Shown: positions 11,589-23,175 of the stretch, one piece after another | Numbering within the stretch: position 1 is the stretch's first letter | How the letters are laid out: every line of letters starts with the position of its first letter | Source of the DNA: Podospora pseudocomata | Lineage: Eukaryota > Ascomycota > Sordariomycetes > Sordariales > Podosporaceae | Reading direction: 5' to 3' | NCBI RefSeq assembly: GCF_035222375.1 | Contig: NC_085888.1 | Span: 2,790,001-2,854,000, forward strand | Length of the DNA stretch: 64,000 bases | Program-made: the position numbers and the translations under genes | The notes under the pieces: model-generated | Told to the model about the DNA's origin: nothing | Seen by the model: the letters and a program-made list of their open reading frames with translations, nothing else | Databases searched by the model: none

Positions 11589-12340
11589 TGAGTCTTGATG
11601 ATGGTGATGATGATGATGGATGTTGAGGTTAATGATTGTGTGATAGATGTTTGGGAATGATTATATGTGTAAAGATGGATGGGATGAATGGTTATAGGTC
11701 ACGGGGTCATGCTCTCGGACACTACAACTGATGGTAATATGGGAATAGGAGCGTGATACCCCCTCTTTCGTTTTTGGGATTATGTTAGGTATATAGGTCA
11801 TGGTTTATGGGTAGCGATCTAGTTTGCATACATAACGAGTAGCTGTTTTGTATCCTTTGACTTGTTATAGCTATTCCCGGAGCAGGTAATCGGGATGCTC
11901 CTCTCCCAAGCTTCCATGCAATCCTGCTTGCAGTGACTGATGAAGATCTAGTCAAATCGCCGACCATGCCACTTTTAAGATTCCGCCAACGACTTCACAC
12001 ACACGCCTGCTGAAACACACGAAAAGGAAAACACTTTCTCTTCTTTTTTTTATCTACCGCAAAGCACCTAACCTCTCCACATGCCCGCAATGCGCCCCAG
12101 ACCTTAAAATACCACAGAATTTGCATTTACATGATTTCAAAGACAACAGAAAGCAGCCTCCTCGTGGTGATGTGTGCTCTATGCCAAGAAGCCAGAGGGA
12201 CTATCCAACCTTGCAGTGAAGCAAAAGTAAGAGAGAAAGGTGAGACAAAAGCCATATTGGAAACACAAGCGTAGCAATATACCACACCCTGGGGGAGTCG
12301 TCTCTCCAACTTTGTACAACACTCTTGTCCCCCCGCAAAC
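11589..12340. other. Convergent intergenic region (KHA1 / RIB3)
   Basis: It separates the 3' ends of the antiporter and RIB3 genes. A GAT/ATG-rich simple stretch (about 11588-11625) follows the KHA1 stop. No gene or RNA was recognised; the rest is probably the two 3' UTRs. Confidence 0.5.
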
Positions 12341-13122
12341 TTATTGCGTCCCATTCACCCCCCCCTTCACCAACTTCCCCTCCGTCTTCTCAAGATACTC
12401 AACCATATCCGCAATCGTCGCCACCCTCAACCCCCACCTCCTCGCAAAATCCACGCACGCCTGCCCCCTCATCATCCCCGGCTGCTCCCTCACCGCCCGT
12501 CCCTCAACCTCGATCCCATCCTCCACCAACTCGCTAATTACTCCCGCAGGCTTCTTCCCCGCCAACCTACACAAGTCGATAGCAGCCTCGGTATGCCCCC
12601 GTCGATCCCTCACACCTCCCTCCCTCGCCCTAAGCGGAAAAACATGTCCCGGCCTCCTGAACGTCTCGGGGGTGGAGGCAGGATCAGCAAGCTGCCTGCA
12701 CACCAGCGCGCGGTCGTGGGCCGAGATGCCTGTCGTGACAGACGGGTCGGCCGAGTCGACCGAGATGGTGTAGGCGGTCGTGCGGAGGTCCTGGTTGTGG
12801 GTGACCATCTGGGGGAGGTCGAGGGACGAGCAGCGGTCGGGGAGGATGGGGGCGCAGATGAGCCCGCTGGAGTGCCGGATCATGAAGGCCATTTGTTGGG
12901 TCGTGATTGACTCGGCGGCGATGATGAGGTCGGCTTCGTTTTCGCGGGAGGGGTCGTCGAGGATGACGACGAATTCGCCGTTGCCTGGGGGGCGGGGGGT
13001 TAGCATAGGGGGTTTGGGTAGGGGAGGGAAAAGGGGAGCATACGGAAGGCCTCGATTGTGTCGGGGATGGAGTCGAACTGTGAGGAGTCGATGTTGTCGA
13101 CTGCGGTGGTGGTGGAGGGCAT
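12341..13122 (-). CDS. RIB3: 3,4-dihydroxy-2-butanone 4-phosphate synthase
   Basis: Converts ribulose 5-phosphate to 3,4-dihydroxy-2-butanone 4-phosphate plus formate, supplying the four-carbon unit of riboflavin. Two exons, 13044-13122 and 12341-12984, with a 59-nt intron, give 240 aa, the usual monofunctional fungal length. Family signatures are an acidic metal-binding loop (DDPSRENEADLI), the HDR-type motif (SAHDRALVCRQLADP) and the substrate motif RRGHTEAA. The start codon was chosen because it gives MPSTTTAVDN followed by FDSIPDTIEAF, the conserved opening of fungal RIB3. No GTP cyclohydrolase II domain is fused. Confidence 0.95.
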
Positions 13123-14086
13123 TGTTGAGGCTTTGTTATGTGCGCTCCCAACTGGAAGTCGCTACGGCACAAGAGTTAAAAGAGTATAAACGTCCAGATT
13201 ATTTTGTTTGGTTTGCGGCGACAACGGTCAAGCAGGATGCGCGCGCGCAATGATGGTGGTGCTGGGACCGAGTTAGCTGTCTGGCTGGCGCTCGGTAGGT
13301 CGTTCGGTTGTAGTGGGGGTTCAGTCGGCTCAATTGCGACTTGTGAGGGGTCCCCGAAAAATTATAAAGTGGGAGAGCGACTTCGGGGCGAATGCACCAA
13401 GGGTCCTATTGTATAGCGGCGGCGACTTTCATTACTCGGCTTCCTTAGGAAGAGTCTGGATTGGGACGAGACCGTGGTATATATGTATATACAGCTCGGT
13501 GATCACCTGCCAATTTATGACGGTGAACCCAGTCGCTCGGTACAAGTCACACGAGGACGTCTTTATTCGGCAGCGGGCAGCAGGGTATCCCGATTGTGGG
13601 GTTACTTTCACCACTCTGGCGATGCCGAAGAGTTGGTCTGTTTGACGTGATCACTATTTGCTATGCCTTTTACAAATCTACAATTTAAGGGGAGGGATAG
13701 TGAGAGAATGAATATGTCACCAATTACCAACTATCCAGGTCCCCTTACATAACATTGTCCCCTACAAGATGACGGTCGCTGACAAACAACCGCCATGCCA
13801 TTGACCGCATTCCCACATGGAATTTCTCATCTGCTCCTCGCTGCGGGCGGCGGGCGGCGGCTCGGCTTTCACAGGAACAGATTCCCCGCGGCTGATGGAT
13901 GGACGGCTGCGGGGCACAAACGCCGAGCCAACGCTAGAATTGTTCTGGAACCCTACAAGTCCTTGGCAGTAAGACCCATGTCGCTGGGAATCTGCATCTG
14001 ACGTTGCGCGCGCGCGCAAGCCAATTCCAGCTCTTCTCTCAAAACCTCAGCATCCCGCAAGGTGCCCGCCAGCCAACATCATCACC
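13123..14086. other. Divergent promoter region (RIB3 / COQ3)
   Basis: 964 bp between divergent start codons. It contains alternating CG runs (for example near 13239 and 14005) but no supported gene. Regulatory elements for both genes must lie here; none could be assigned by eye. Confidence 0.45.
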
Positions 14087-14980
14087 ATGCGGTCCTCCCT
14101 CCTCCGCCCAGCCACTCCCCGGGCTCTTCTCCGAAGACCGTCACAACCACCCCGCCGTCTCCTCCCCCTCCTCGCCCACCCATCACAACAACCAAACCCC
14201 CCACCATGTCGCCCCCACAGCACAACCACCACCTCCAGCGTCAACGAAACCGAAATCTCCCACTTCTCCTCCCTAGCCTCCTCCTGGTGGGACCCCCACG
14301 GCCCCTCCCGCCCCCTCCACCTCATGAACCCCCACCGCCACGACTTCATCCGCTCCTGCCTCTCCTCCTCCCCAACCTCCCCCCCTTACTCCTCCCTAAC
14401 CTACCTCGACATCGGCTGCGGAGGAGGCATCTTCGCCGAATCCGCCGCCCGCCTCCCCGCCACCCTCTCCATAACCGGAATCGACGCCTCCCCCGTCATA
14501 ATCTCCGTCGCCAAATCCCACGCCAGACGAGACCCCTCCCTTGCCCAAAAGCTAAGCTACCTCAACTCCCCAATCGAGTCCCTCGTCCTCCCCCCAGTCG
14601 ACATCGTCACTTGCTTTGAAGTAATCGAGCACGTCGATTACCCCTCTCAGTTTTTGGGGGAACTGATAAAGTTTGTCAGGCCGGGCGGGTGGGTCGTCAT
14701 GAGCACCATTGCGAGGACGTGGACGAGCTGGGTGACTACCAATCTTGTGGCGGAGGATATCTTGAAGATGGTGCCAAAGGGGACGCACGACTGGGACAAA
14801 TACCTTCATGAGTATGAGCTGCGGGAGTGGTTTAGCAAGGAAAACTCACGGGAAGGGAAAAAGGTTTGGGGAGACGCGAGGGTGATGGGGGTGGTGTTTG
14901 TGCCGGGGTGTGGGTGGAAGGAGGTCAAGGGGAGTGAGAAGCTTGGGAATTATTTCTTTGGTGTGCAGAGGTTGGTTTAG
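14087..14980 (+). CDS. COQ3: Ubiquinone biosynthesis O-methyltransferase
   Basis: SAM-dependent O-methyltransferase catalysing both O-methylations of the ubiquinone ring in the mitochondrial matrix. Single exon, 297 aa. Residues 1-45 are rich in Arg, Ser and Pro with almost no acidic residues, as in a mitochondrial presequence. The Class I methyltransferase fold follows: motif I YLDIGCGGG at about 106-114, then GIDASPVIISVAK and VDIVTCFEVIEHV. The SSWWDPHGPSRPLHLMNPHR segment before motif I is typical of Coq3/UbiG. Codon use turns strongly to C-ending with long CCC runs in the first 500 bp. Confidence 0.95.
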   Translation: MRSSLLRPATPRALLRRPSQPPRRLLPLLAHPSQQPNPPPCRPHSTTTTSSVNETEISHFSSLASSWWDPHGPSRPLHLMNPHRHDFIRSCLSSSPTSPPYSSLTYLDIGCGGGIFAESAARLPATLSITGIDASPVIISVAKSHARRDPSLAQKLSYLNSPIESLVLPPVDIVTCFEVIEHVDYPSQFLGELIKFVRPGGWVVMSTIARTWTSWVTTNLVAEDILKMVPKGTHDWDKYLHEYELREWFSKENSREGKKVWGDARVMGVVFVPGCGWKEVKGSEKLGNYFFGVQRLV

Positions 14981-15280
14981 GCCAGGGGGGTTATCTCAGA
15001 ATTGAGAGAGGGAAGTTGTGTATGATTATGACCTGGGTGGGACGGGGGTGGGTAAAAAGCAAGAAATGCCGCATCACTATTGTAGGGGGAAATAAAATGT
15101 TGAAAGCAGAGGCGCAAAATCCGATGCTAGCACATGGTTGCAGGTTTCTGTTCTCCGCAGAGATGTCATTCTTAGACAGAAGAAAAAAGCAAATGATCAT
15201 GTACCCTATCCAACACCGAACCCATTTTAAGTGACCCTCTAGTGCTATGAACAAACAACCAGAACAGCAACATCACCATC

Positions 15281-18068
15281 CTAAACGATAGGCTTCGACA
15301 TGGGAGCAATAAGACCCTGCTTGACAATAACCCTCGGCTTGGTAGCGCTCTGGAACGTCTCCTTGGTCTGCCATTCCGGCCCAACAGGCAGACGCAACGA
15401 GCGCTCGTATTGCTGCTGAGACTCGAATGGGAATGGTAGCGAGGTAGCGAGGTAGGCATCGTTCTATCATGTCTGTTAACATCGTCGTCCCTTGGAATAT
15501 TAAAAACCGAGCCAGCAAACATACCTTCTTCACCCTCCTCTCGCTGATAATAGCATCCTTCAGCTTGTAATCCTTTCTGCTCGTCTTCTTGACACCCTCC
15601 ACCTTGGTCACGAACCGCCCCTTGTGCCGCCTCTGTTCGCGAGCACTGACACCCTCGCCCACCCAGCTGCCCCAGCCAGGAAGGGTGTTGTCGATTTCCT
15701 TGTCGTCGTCTTCGTCCATGATCTCGGCCTTTTCCCTGCGGAAGTCACCTACGACGTCCTCGCCGGCGAAGGCTCGCTTGATGAGCTCTTGATCGCGGAT
15801 GGCCATGGGAAGGTGGATGGCGTCAGAGTCGTCAGTGTCATTGCCATCATCCGCCTCGGCAGTCTTGGACTTTGGCTTGGATGACTTGGTAGCAAGCGCA
15901 ACGGAGTTGGACAGATCGAGCTCTGGTGCCGGGGCCTTGCCGGCCGCTTTCTTGCTCTTACGACCCTCTTGCGGCACGCGAGACCAGGCTCCAGGCGCGC
16001 TGGGTGCTGATACTACTGGCTCAGCTTCGACAGCCTTCTTCTGTTTCCGAGATGGTGCTTCGGTCATTTCCACGTCGTCCTTGAAGACGACTGGTTCAGA
16101 GGACTTCGCCGCCTTCTTCTTTGACTTGGGTGAGTTTGCCGGGAGCTTAGCATCCGCCTTGCCCATGCCATACTGGCGACGGCCAATATCCATCTCCTCG
16201 CCAGACTCCTCCGCCTCAGAGTCGAGTTCACGACGTATTTGTGCCACAAGATCATCGTTCTCTTTCCTCCGGATCTCCTCGCCTCTCTGCATAAACTTCA
16301 TGCTCATCAGCCCAGACTTTGGTTCATCGTCATCGCTGTATTGAGCCGCCCGGTCGAGCTCAGACAACAGCTTCTGCTTCTCATCCTTCTCGTCGCCAGA
16401 TCCCATTGAAACATCAGAGTCATCATCGGAGCCTTTGCGGCCCTCGACACGGCGCCTAAGCTCCTCTTTTCTCCGCGCCATATCCGTAAGACCAGCGCGG
16501 AAGTCCTCGTCCCAGACAGCACGACCAGCCTTCTTGCCCAGCTTGGCCCACTTGCTCTCTCTGTGCCTGGTACCCATGCGCTCCTCCGCACGTCTCCGGT
16601 CTTGCATTTCCCGCTCGGCCTCTGAGTCAATCTCACCAGCCTCGACAAGAGCATCGTAAGCGGCCTGCTCGTCCTTGAGACCCTCCTTGCGGTGAATGCG
16701 GCGATAAGCCTTACTCTTGATTTTCTTGATGCGCTTCTGGCGGGCCATCTCGCGATCGTGCAATTCTCTCTCCCGGCGCTTCTGCCGTGTGATCTCCTTT
16801 TGCTCGGCCTTTGACAGCCTCTCTGACTCATCAATGAGACCACCCTCGTTCTTCTTTTCCTTGGAAGCGCTAGGGCCGAGACCGCTTTCCTCCATGATGC
16901 TCAAAATAGCGCTCTCAAGCTCCGTCCCAGATGTCTTCTGATTTACCGGCATGAGCTCTTCGCTAGCAAGGCCCTTGTCATGGGCATTCTGCGCAAGTGG
17001 AAAAATAAGGTGATCCGCTCGACGGTTCGACTTGACGGTATCAATCCAGCGATCAAGCGTCTTGTTTGTCTCGGAATAAGCCGCGCTTCGCAGATTGCGA
17101 TCCTGCAATGTCTTCGCAAGAGGAACATCAAGCCTCGTCTTCTTCTCGCCCCTGTCCTCCTTGTTCATCAACTTGATCGACTTCTTGATATGCTCGTCGT
17201 TAATACCCGCCAACCCAAGATCGGCCAAACTGAGCTTTGCGTTCCCTGACCCCTGATTATCCTCCTCTTCTTCACTGTCCTCCCCGCCAAAAGCAGAAAT
17301 CTTTCTCCTCAGCTCACTCAACCTCTCCTCATCCACCTCATCATCCTCACTACTCTCATCATCCCCATCCGTCGACTCGTCATCCTCGTCCTCCTCCTCC
17401 TCCTCACTATCACTCCCCTTCCCCCCCTCCCCACCCTCCTCCTCACTAGAAGAATACTGATCCAACGCCGTCGCCAAATCAATCGCATCCGATCCCAAGC
17501 TCTCCAAATCACTATCCTCCTCCTCACTCTCCTCCCCCCTTTTCTTTTTCTTATCCTTCCCCCCCTTCCCAAAACTATACCCCTCAAACCTCTCCTCATC
17601 ACTCTCCCCAAACGCCTCGTCCGAATCCAGCTCCGAGTCCTCATCCTGACTCCCCACACCCACATGCCACTCCTCACTGTCCTCACTCCCCGCGGCATCA
17701 TCCGAAAACCCTTCAAACTCGTCCTTTTTGGCCCTTTTCCTTTGCGGCGGCGCTCCCTCCTCCTCCTCCTCCTCCTCATCCTCGTCGTCAAAATCTTGGT
17801 CCTCGTCCTCCTCGTGAGCCCGCTTTTTGGAGGGCTTCTCCACCTTTTCCTCTAGATCTCGGTAGCGCACGCCTTTTTGGCGGCGTTCTGGGCCGAGGGA
17901 TTCCTCGGCTAGGGCGAAGGCGTCGAGGGCTTTGGATTGGGATTTGGAGCGGGATTTGGGGAACGATGATGGTTTGTTGCTGCTGCTTGGTTGAGGTCTA
18001 CTGCCCTTGTTTTTGCCGCTGCCACCTCCGGCGAGGACGGGGCGGCCGTGGGATTGGCGGCCTGGCAT
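15281..18068 (-). CDS. UTP14: U3 snoRNP/SSU processome protein Utp14
   Basis: Nucleolar component of the small-subunit processome, needed for 18S rRNA maturation and known to activate the helicase Dhr1. Two exons, 15525-18068 and 15281-15463, with a 61-nt intron, give 908 aa. The N-terminal third is extremely acidic (long Glu/Asp/Ser runs with basic KKRK clusters). The middle is a charged helical domain (for example KIKSKAYRRIHRKE, the conserved Utp14 core). The C-terminus after the intron (LPFPFESQQQYERSLRLPVG, then KPRVIVKQG) is the family signature, which fixes the splice. It shares a 424-bp promoter region with MRPL27. Confidence 0.95.
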
Positions 18069-18492
18069 GTTTTGTGGTCGTCGTGGTGCCGTTGTACTCT
18101 GGGGAGGCGATACTGAGGGAGGAATGGGTGTCGCGCGATCAAGAATTGCCCGTCGCGTGGGCGAGTCGTAAATTTGCTGTGACGGGTGTTGTTAAACGGT
18201 TGCGCAAACCACATCAACCAGCCGTGCTCTCTTTCTCTCCAGACACCCAAAGATTATATTCTGCCCACCTCCCAAAAACTCGAACTTTTGGGCGGTGAGA
18301 GCTTCTACCCCACAATTTCTGCGAGGTCAGAGCGTCCCACCAAAAGTCTTGGCATATCCTTGCCGGCCGGGGAAGCCCACCTCAGTGCCAAAATTATTTC
18401 CCACTGAGCTGCCCCACGCCGACGCCGACGCCGACGACGACGACGACGACATCACCACCTATCCAAGCAGTAAACCTCACCCAGCTGCCAAA
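18069..18492. promoter_or_regulatory. Bidirectional promoter of UTP14 and MRPL27
   Basis: 424 bp between divergent start codons of two ribosome-related genes. It includes a GAC/GCC triplet repeat (about 18419-18450) in the MRPL27 5' leader. Shared regulation is plausible from the arrangement only. Confidence 0.5.
18421..18450 (+). repeat. GAC-rich trinucleotide repeat
   Basis: A GACGCC/GAC run in the putative 5' leader of MRPL27, ending about 40 bp before the start codon. Confidence 0.8.
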
Positions 18493-18883
18493 ATGCAACC
18501 CACCCGCGCCCTCCTGGGCATGCGCTATCGCAAGCTCCGCCTCACAACCAAGGACGTCAACAAGGGCTTCTACAAGGGCACCGGCTCCGGCTCCATGGGC
18601 CGTCACACCTCCCGCGGCGGCTACATCATCGAGTGGAACAAGGTGCGGACTTATGTCTGTCCCGATTTGACTGGGTTCAAGGTAACTCACTCGCTCTCCT
18701 ACTACTTCTTTCCTCCCCCTCCGCCAAAATTAGATGAATAAATGCTGACGAAGATCTAATTAGCTCACCCCCTTTGTCACCAACGCCGTCAAGAGAACAT
18801 ACGGACAGTACGACACCAAGCTCGGGCCGAGGGACCCCCAGGAGTATCTCGCGAGGTGGAAGTCGGAGAACGGTCTTGATTAA
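18493..18883 (+). CDS. MRPL27: Mitochondrial large-subunit ribosomal protein mL41 (MRPL27)
   Basis: Structural protein of the 54S mitoribosomal subunit. Two exons, 18493-18681 and 18764-18883, split by an 82-nt intron, give 102 aa. Signatures are GMRYRKLRLTTKDVNKGFYK followed by GSMGRHTSRGGYIIEWNKV, and after the intron LTPFVTNAVKRTYG. Small and basic, as expected of the family. An internal ATG is not needed as the start because the first ATG already gives the conserved N-terminus. Confidence 0.95.
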
Positions 18884-19205
18884 ATGGTGTGGGAGAAGAA
18901 GAAGAAGAAGAAGAAGAAGAAGAAGAAGAGCTGGGATGGGAAGTGTTGTACATATATGGCGTGGAATTTTTCGGACTGGCGTTCAGGGCGTTGTTTTACA
19001 ACTGACTTCCAAGGAGCATCCATCCATCATGCTGCTGTATATCTATCTACTGTACAAAACAAAATCACACCAAACTTACCAAAACTATATCGAGAATTTC
19101 GAAACTATCAATTACCATTAAAACTAAACCCCCTAACCAAACAATCTTTGCTAACACGAATCGAAAGGGTATCCAGCAAAACACAAACCAAAGAAAAATC
19201 CAGTC
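18884..19205. other. 3' intergenic region with GAA microsatellite
   Basis: A perfect GAA run of about 12 units (18893-18930) lies just after the MRPL27 stop. The rest is A-rich DNA between convergent 3' ends. Confidence 0.7.
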
Positions 19206-22200
19206 TCAGTACGATGCCCTAGGCACCTCATCAGCAGTCACAAACCGATCCAGCTCCGGCCTGCTCTGCCCAGGTGTAGCAGTATACATGCTCCCAGTCA
19301 GCACACTCGGCGTCGGCAACGGCGTAGCCTTATCCTCCCCCTCGTCCTCTTCTGTCCACACCGTGCCGACCTCACTCTTGGACGCCTTCGGATCACTCAC
19401 TCCCGGCTCATCCAACGTCGTCCACTCAGTCGCAACAGTAATATTCGACGCTCTTTCGGCTGCTCTCTTCGGAGTAGACATGGTGTCATCATCCGACACC
19501 CCCTGGACACTGATAGCCGGCGCCTCGAGCGGCGCAGTTCTCGAGGGTGCCAAACTAACGGAATCAGCTGTCGACAACCGGACGGAACTCTGTTCCATAG
19601 GCGAGGCAGGTGCAAGTGTGATCATGGAGGCCGTCTCCGCTTCTTTGCGCATAGAGAATGGCATGGCCACCCCGCCGAGAAAGAGCCGTTTGCCAGTCAC
19701 GCCTGTGCTGTTGTCCTCCGGAGACAAAAGACCAGAATTCCCTTCGTCAGTGTCTTGAGCATCGGCCTCGGTCCCCTTTGCATCATTATCATCATCACCC
19801 CCCCTTTCCTCCTCCGGCACCATCGGCCCAGCAGGCTTCAAATCCGCCTCCTTCTTCTTCTCCTCCCCCCCCTTCACCTCGGGCAACTTCTCATCCTCCT
19901 TCTCATCCCTCACCAGCTTCTTCCAACTCTTAATCTTGCTCCTCACCGGACTCCCCCCAACCTTTCTGTTCTCCTTTTCCTGCTCAACCCCCTGCAACCT
20001 GATATCCTCCCACTCCCTCGCCCCCTCCCCCTCAGCCTTATTTCCCGCCTTGTACTCCCTCCCCACCGACTTCCCAAGCCCGCCCTCCGCCAACGCCATA
20101 TTCCCCCTCGTCCTCTCGTCATGCTTGCTCCCCCAGCTCCCCCAAAGACTAAGCCCATAACTCCTCCCCTTCCCCTTCTTCTTCCTCTCCACCGCACCCC
20201 CATCATCAATCTTCCTCCTCCCCGCCAGCGCCGTCGGGGGCGGCACCTCCCCCTCCCCAAACACCTCATACCCCACCTTCATGTCCTTGATCCGCTGCTT
20301 ATGCACACGCGCCTTTGTCTTTGCAAATTTCACATCCCACCTCTTTTTGTGCTCGTACCACTTCCTGACAGTGCCTACTTTGACTACCCCAACCAGATCC
20401 CGAGACATGGTGCACCCTGGCAGAGCGGAGGGTGGGTCAAGGGGGAAGATGTCCCCGTGGCGGGTGACGCGGTGGCGGATCATATTGTTTTTGAACGGGG
20501 GCAAGGGGGAGGAGGCGGTGCCGATGGAGAGGGGGCTTGTCGGGGTAGGGGTATTCTTCTCCTGGTCAGTCGTTTTTTGCTCAGTGGTTTCGGTCTTCTT
20601 GAGGGGAAACATTAGTGGATCTGATAGGAATAGGAAGATGGGAAAGCACTTACCACCTCGGGCTTTGTCTTATCCTCCTCACCATCACTCGAAGAACTAT
20701 CATTCGAAATGACAGAGATGACATCATCATCCAAAATCGCAATCTCGGTCCCTTGTGCCCTCGCCAGCGCCCAGGCCGAGAACTGGGCCACGCTGCGGTA
20801 CATGTATTTTGCCGGCCTGGTGAAGCTCAGTGTAGGGCCGACGTGGCACATGTCGTCCCAGACTTGGAGATACACGTCGGTGGGCTTGTATCTTTCCACC
20901 TGGGCTCTGGCGTGGTCGTCCATCAGGGCTTCTGGTGGGAGGTACTGCGAGGGGTTGGCGCACTTGTGGGCGAGGTAGATTTGCTCGTCGCGGAGGACTT
21001 CACCGCCGCCGACCATGATGAGGAGAGGCGGTAGGCCGCCGAGAGTGGGTTGCATGATCGGGCTGACCAGAGGGTGGGCTAGGAGGTCGTTGGTGGTGTA
21101 GATCTGGTGTCATGGTTAGTGTGTTGTTTAAATATTCAAGAGGTTGAGAAACATACCTGAATCTGCTCCCTGACCGTGATCTGCTCCCCGTCAATATCAA
21201 ACATCAGCTTATGCGTAGTCTCCTTGACATCCTTCTGACTAGGAACATGAGCCTCATCCGACCCGCCCTCCTTTTCGTCCATCTCCTTCTCCTCGGCGAT
21301 CTCCTGCTTCTGCTGCATGGCAACCTTCTTGAGCTCGTTCAGCTCATCCTCATCCGGCGGAGGCCACGCAGGCGATGGTTTGTGGTGGAAACCGGAAGGT
21401 GGAATATAATCCATCGGACAATCGCCCGCAACACTCGGAAAGGAGTGCGTCAAATCAGCCCAGGGACTGATCAGAACCGCGCCTGCTGGCAGAGGCAGCC
21501 CCCCATCTCTGAGGATAACCATCACCGACAAAATCATACCCGCGCCAGCCGAGTCGCCCGCGAGAATAATAGTGCTGGACTCCTGCTGCGTCAAAAGATA
21601 GAGATACGTCGCCAAACAGTCCTGCAGACCGCAAGGAAAAGGATACTGCGGCGCAAGTCTGTACCGCGGCGCGAGAGCCCTCGCCTTCAATTTTCGCGCA
21701 TGTCGTTGAATCTGATACCGATGCTCGTCCACACTGCCAAAATAATACGCTCCCCCATGAACATAAAGCATGACGCGGTTTCCTGGGTCATTTGCCTTCA
21801 ACCGCTCCTGGTAATCAGCCTTCATCTCGATCCACTCCGCCCTGAGCGCATGCTTCTCCTTGCGCCACTGCCACCATTGCTTTCCGCCTACTTGACGAAG
21901 ACCTTCAGGGCCGAGTTGTTCAGCCAGCAGATCGGCCGACCTCGAGAGATCGCGCTCTGGAATATCGACCACGTCGACTTTGACCCATTGAGGGTGAGGG
22001 ACCCATTGGCTGGTGAAAGCTTGGAGATCCTCGACTGTGTGACGCGAGGCATACTGAAGAAACGAGCGAATAAGATGAAGGCCCTCGTCATACGACAGGT
22101 GAGCCGTGGGCTTTTTGGCCCGTGGTTTCCGACTGAGGTACTTTTATGAAGTCAGCTAGCTGTTGGTCCTTTTTATCTCCTGAACAGGATCACTTACATG

Positions 22201-22260
22201 CGATAAAAGAGTGGATATGACCGTTGGCGTAACCGCCAAACCCACTGTCGCAGTGTTCAT
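19206..22260 (-). CDS. HSL-type (family IV) alpha/beta hydrolase with long C-terminal extension
   Basis: Probable esterase or lipase of the hormone-sensitive-lipase type. Four exons: 22198-22260, 21157-22140, 20654-21103 and 19206-20597; introns are 53-57 nt; 962 aa. The oxyanion motif VHGGAYYFGS is near residues 148-157, the nucleophile motif AGDSAGAGM near 215-223 and the catalytic Asp region GGGEVLRDE follows. The likely His is in DMCHVG. A Glu/Lys-rich insertion (about 21210-21370) interrupts the fold between nucleophile and acid. The last 460 or so residues (fourth exon) are disordered, rich in Glu/Lys/Ser/Thr/Pro and without a recognised domain. This resembles fungal lipid-droplet-type hydrolases, but the substrate cannot be inferred. 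Confidence 0.85.
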
Positions 22261-23175
22261 GTTGCTGCTGCTTGTGTTTGCTAACTCTGCTTTACTCCTC
22301 GTTCATCCCTCGACGACTTGTGAAAAGAAAATATGAAACAGCTGAATGGTAAAAAAAAAAAAAAAAATTATGCAAAAGGTGAACACGGTCGGCGCGTCTA
22401 GATCTTCACAGCAGTCGATCTAATACCCGGTATTTATCTTCTGTTGCATGATGTCATATGCCACCCAACCTGCAGCACCACCCAACGGGAAAATCGTGGC
22501 AGTCACCCAGATCAACCACGAGCTTTTCAGGCGTGTAGCAACACTCTCTCAGGGACCAATCGTGGGTAATTGGTGATTCGTAAAGCTGGCTAGATCCGCC
22601 CTGAAAAGTGAAACCGACACAATCGCAAGTTATTGTTGGCTGCCTTTTGTGTTTCACAAACTGGACGCCTCTGACTAGTTGGCAACGTGCCGCTTCTTGG
22701 ATTTGAACCGAGGTGTCGATATGATTGGAATTCTAATAATGATGGCACGAAAAGAGAAACTTATCATTCAAATTGTAAAACCAAACACTCCAATTTCTAC
22801 TGGTTTTCGCCTTGTCGCATCTTTGATACACCCCTGGAACAATGAGATTTGTTAGTAGGGGGCGGCCCTGAGAAGGGGTCCAATTACAGCGGCCCCACCG
22901 CTGTTTGACAGCTGCGATGTGTACCCCAGCTTTTGGGGGCGCACTGACCACCCCCACCTCGGACGACAGCTTCAGCATCCGGGCCCCGCGATGCAGAGAG
23001 GAAGGGAGCACCGCGTCACTTGAGCTCTGCCTGGTAGCAACTACCACCCGACGACGACACAACTTCTCTGCCTCGACACTAGCTAATTCAACCCATTTAA
23101 CACCCTCACCTCCATCCCCCCAACCCAATCCAACCTCCAATCCCCCACAACCACACCCAAAAATCAGTCACAATA
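22261..23175. other. Divergent intergenic region
   Basis: It separates the hydrolase and RING genes. A poly-A run lies at about 22351-22367. No gene was supported. A T-loop-like sequence near 22699-22715 was examined and rejected as a tRNA. Confidence 0.45.

Noticed and set aside
11588-11640. GATGA-rich stretch after the KHA1 stop resembling box C motifs
   Set aside because: It is a simple GAT repeat without a paired CTGA box or terminal stem.
14062-14619. Pro/Arg-rich frame overlapping COQ3
   Set aside because: Out-of-frame shadow of the C-rich first half of COQ3, which has the methyltransferase motifs.
22699-22715. T-loop-like sequence (minus strand GGTTCAAATCC) suggesting a tRNA
   Set aside because: No matching acceptor stem, anticodon arm or D arm can be folded within the expected 75-100 nt.
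22733-23140. 135-codon open frame on the minus strand in front of the RING gene
   Set aside because: Composition is unlike the neighbouring genes, there is no domain, and it overlaps the likely promoter and 5' leader of the RING gene.
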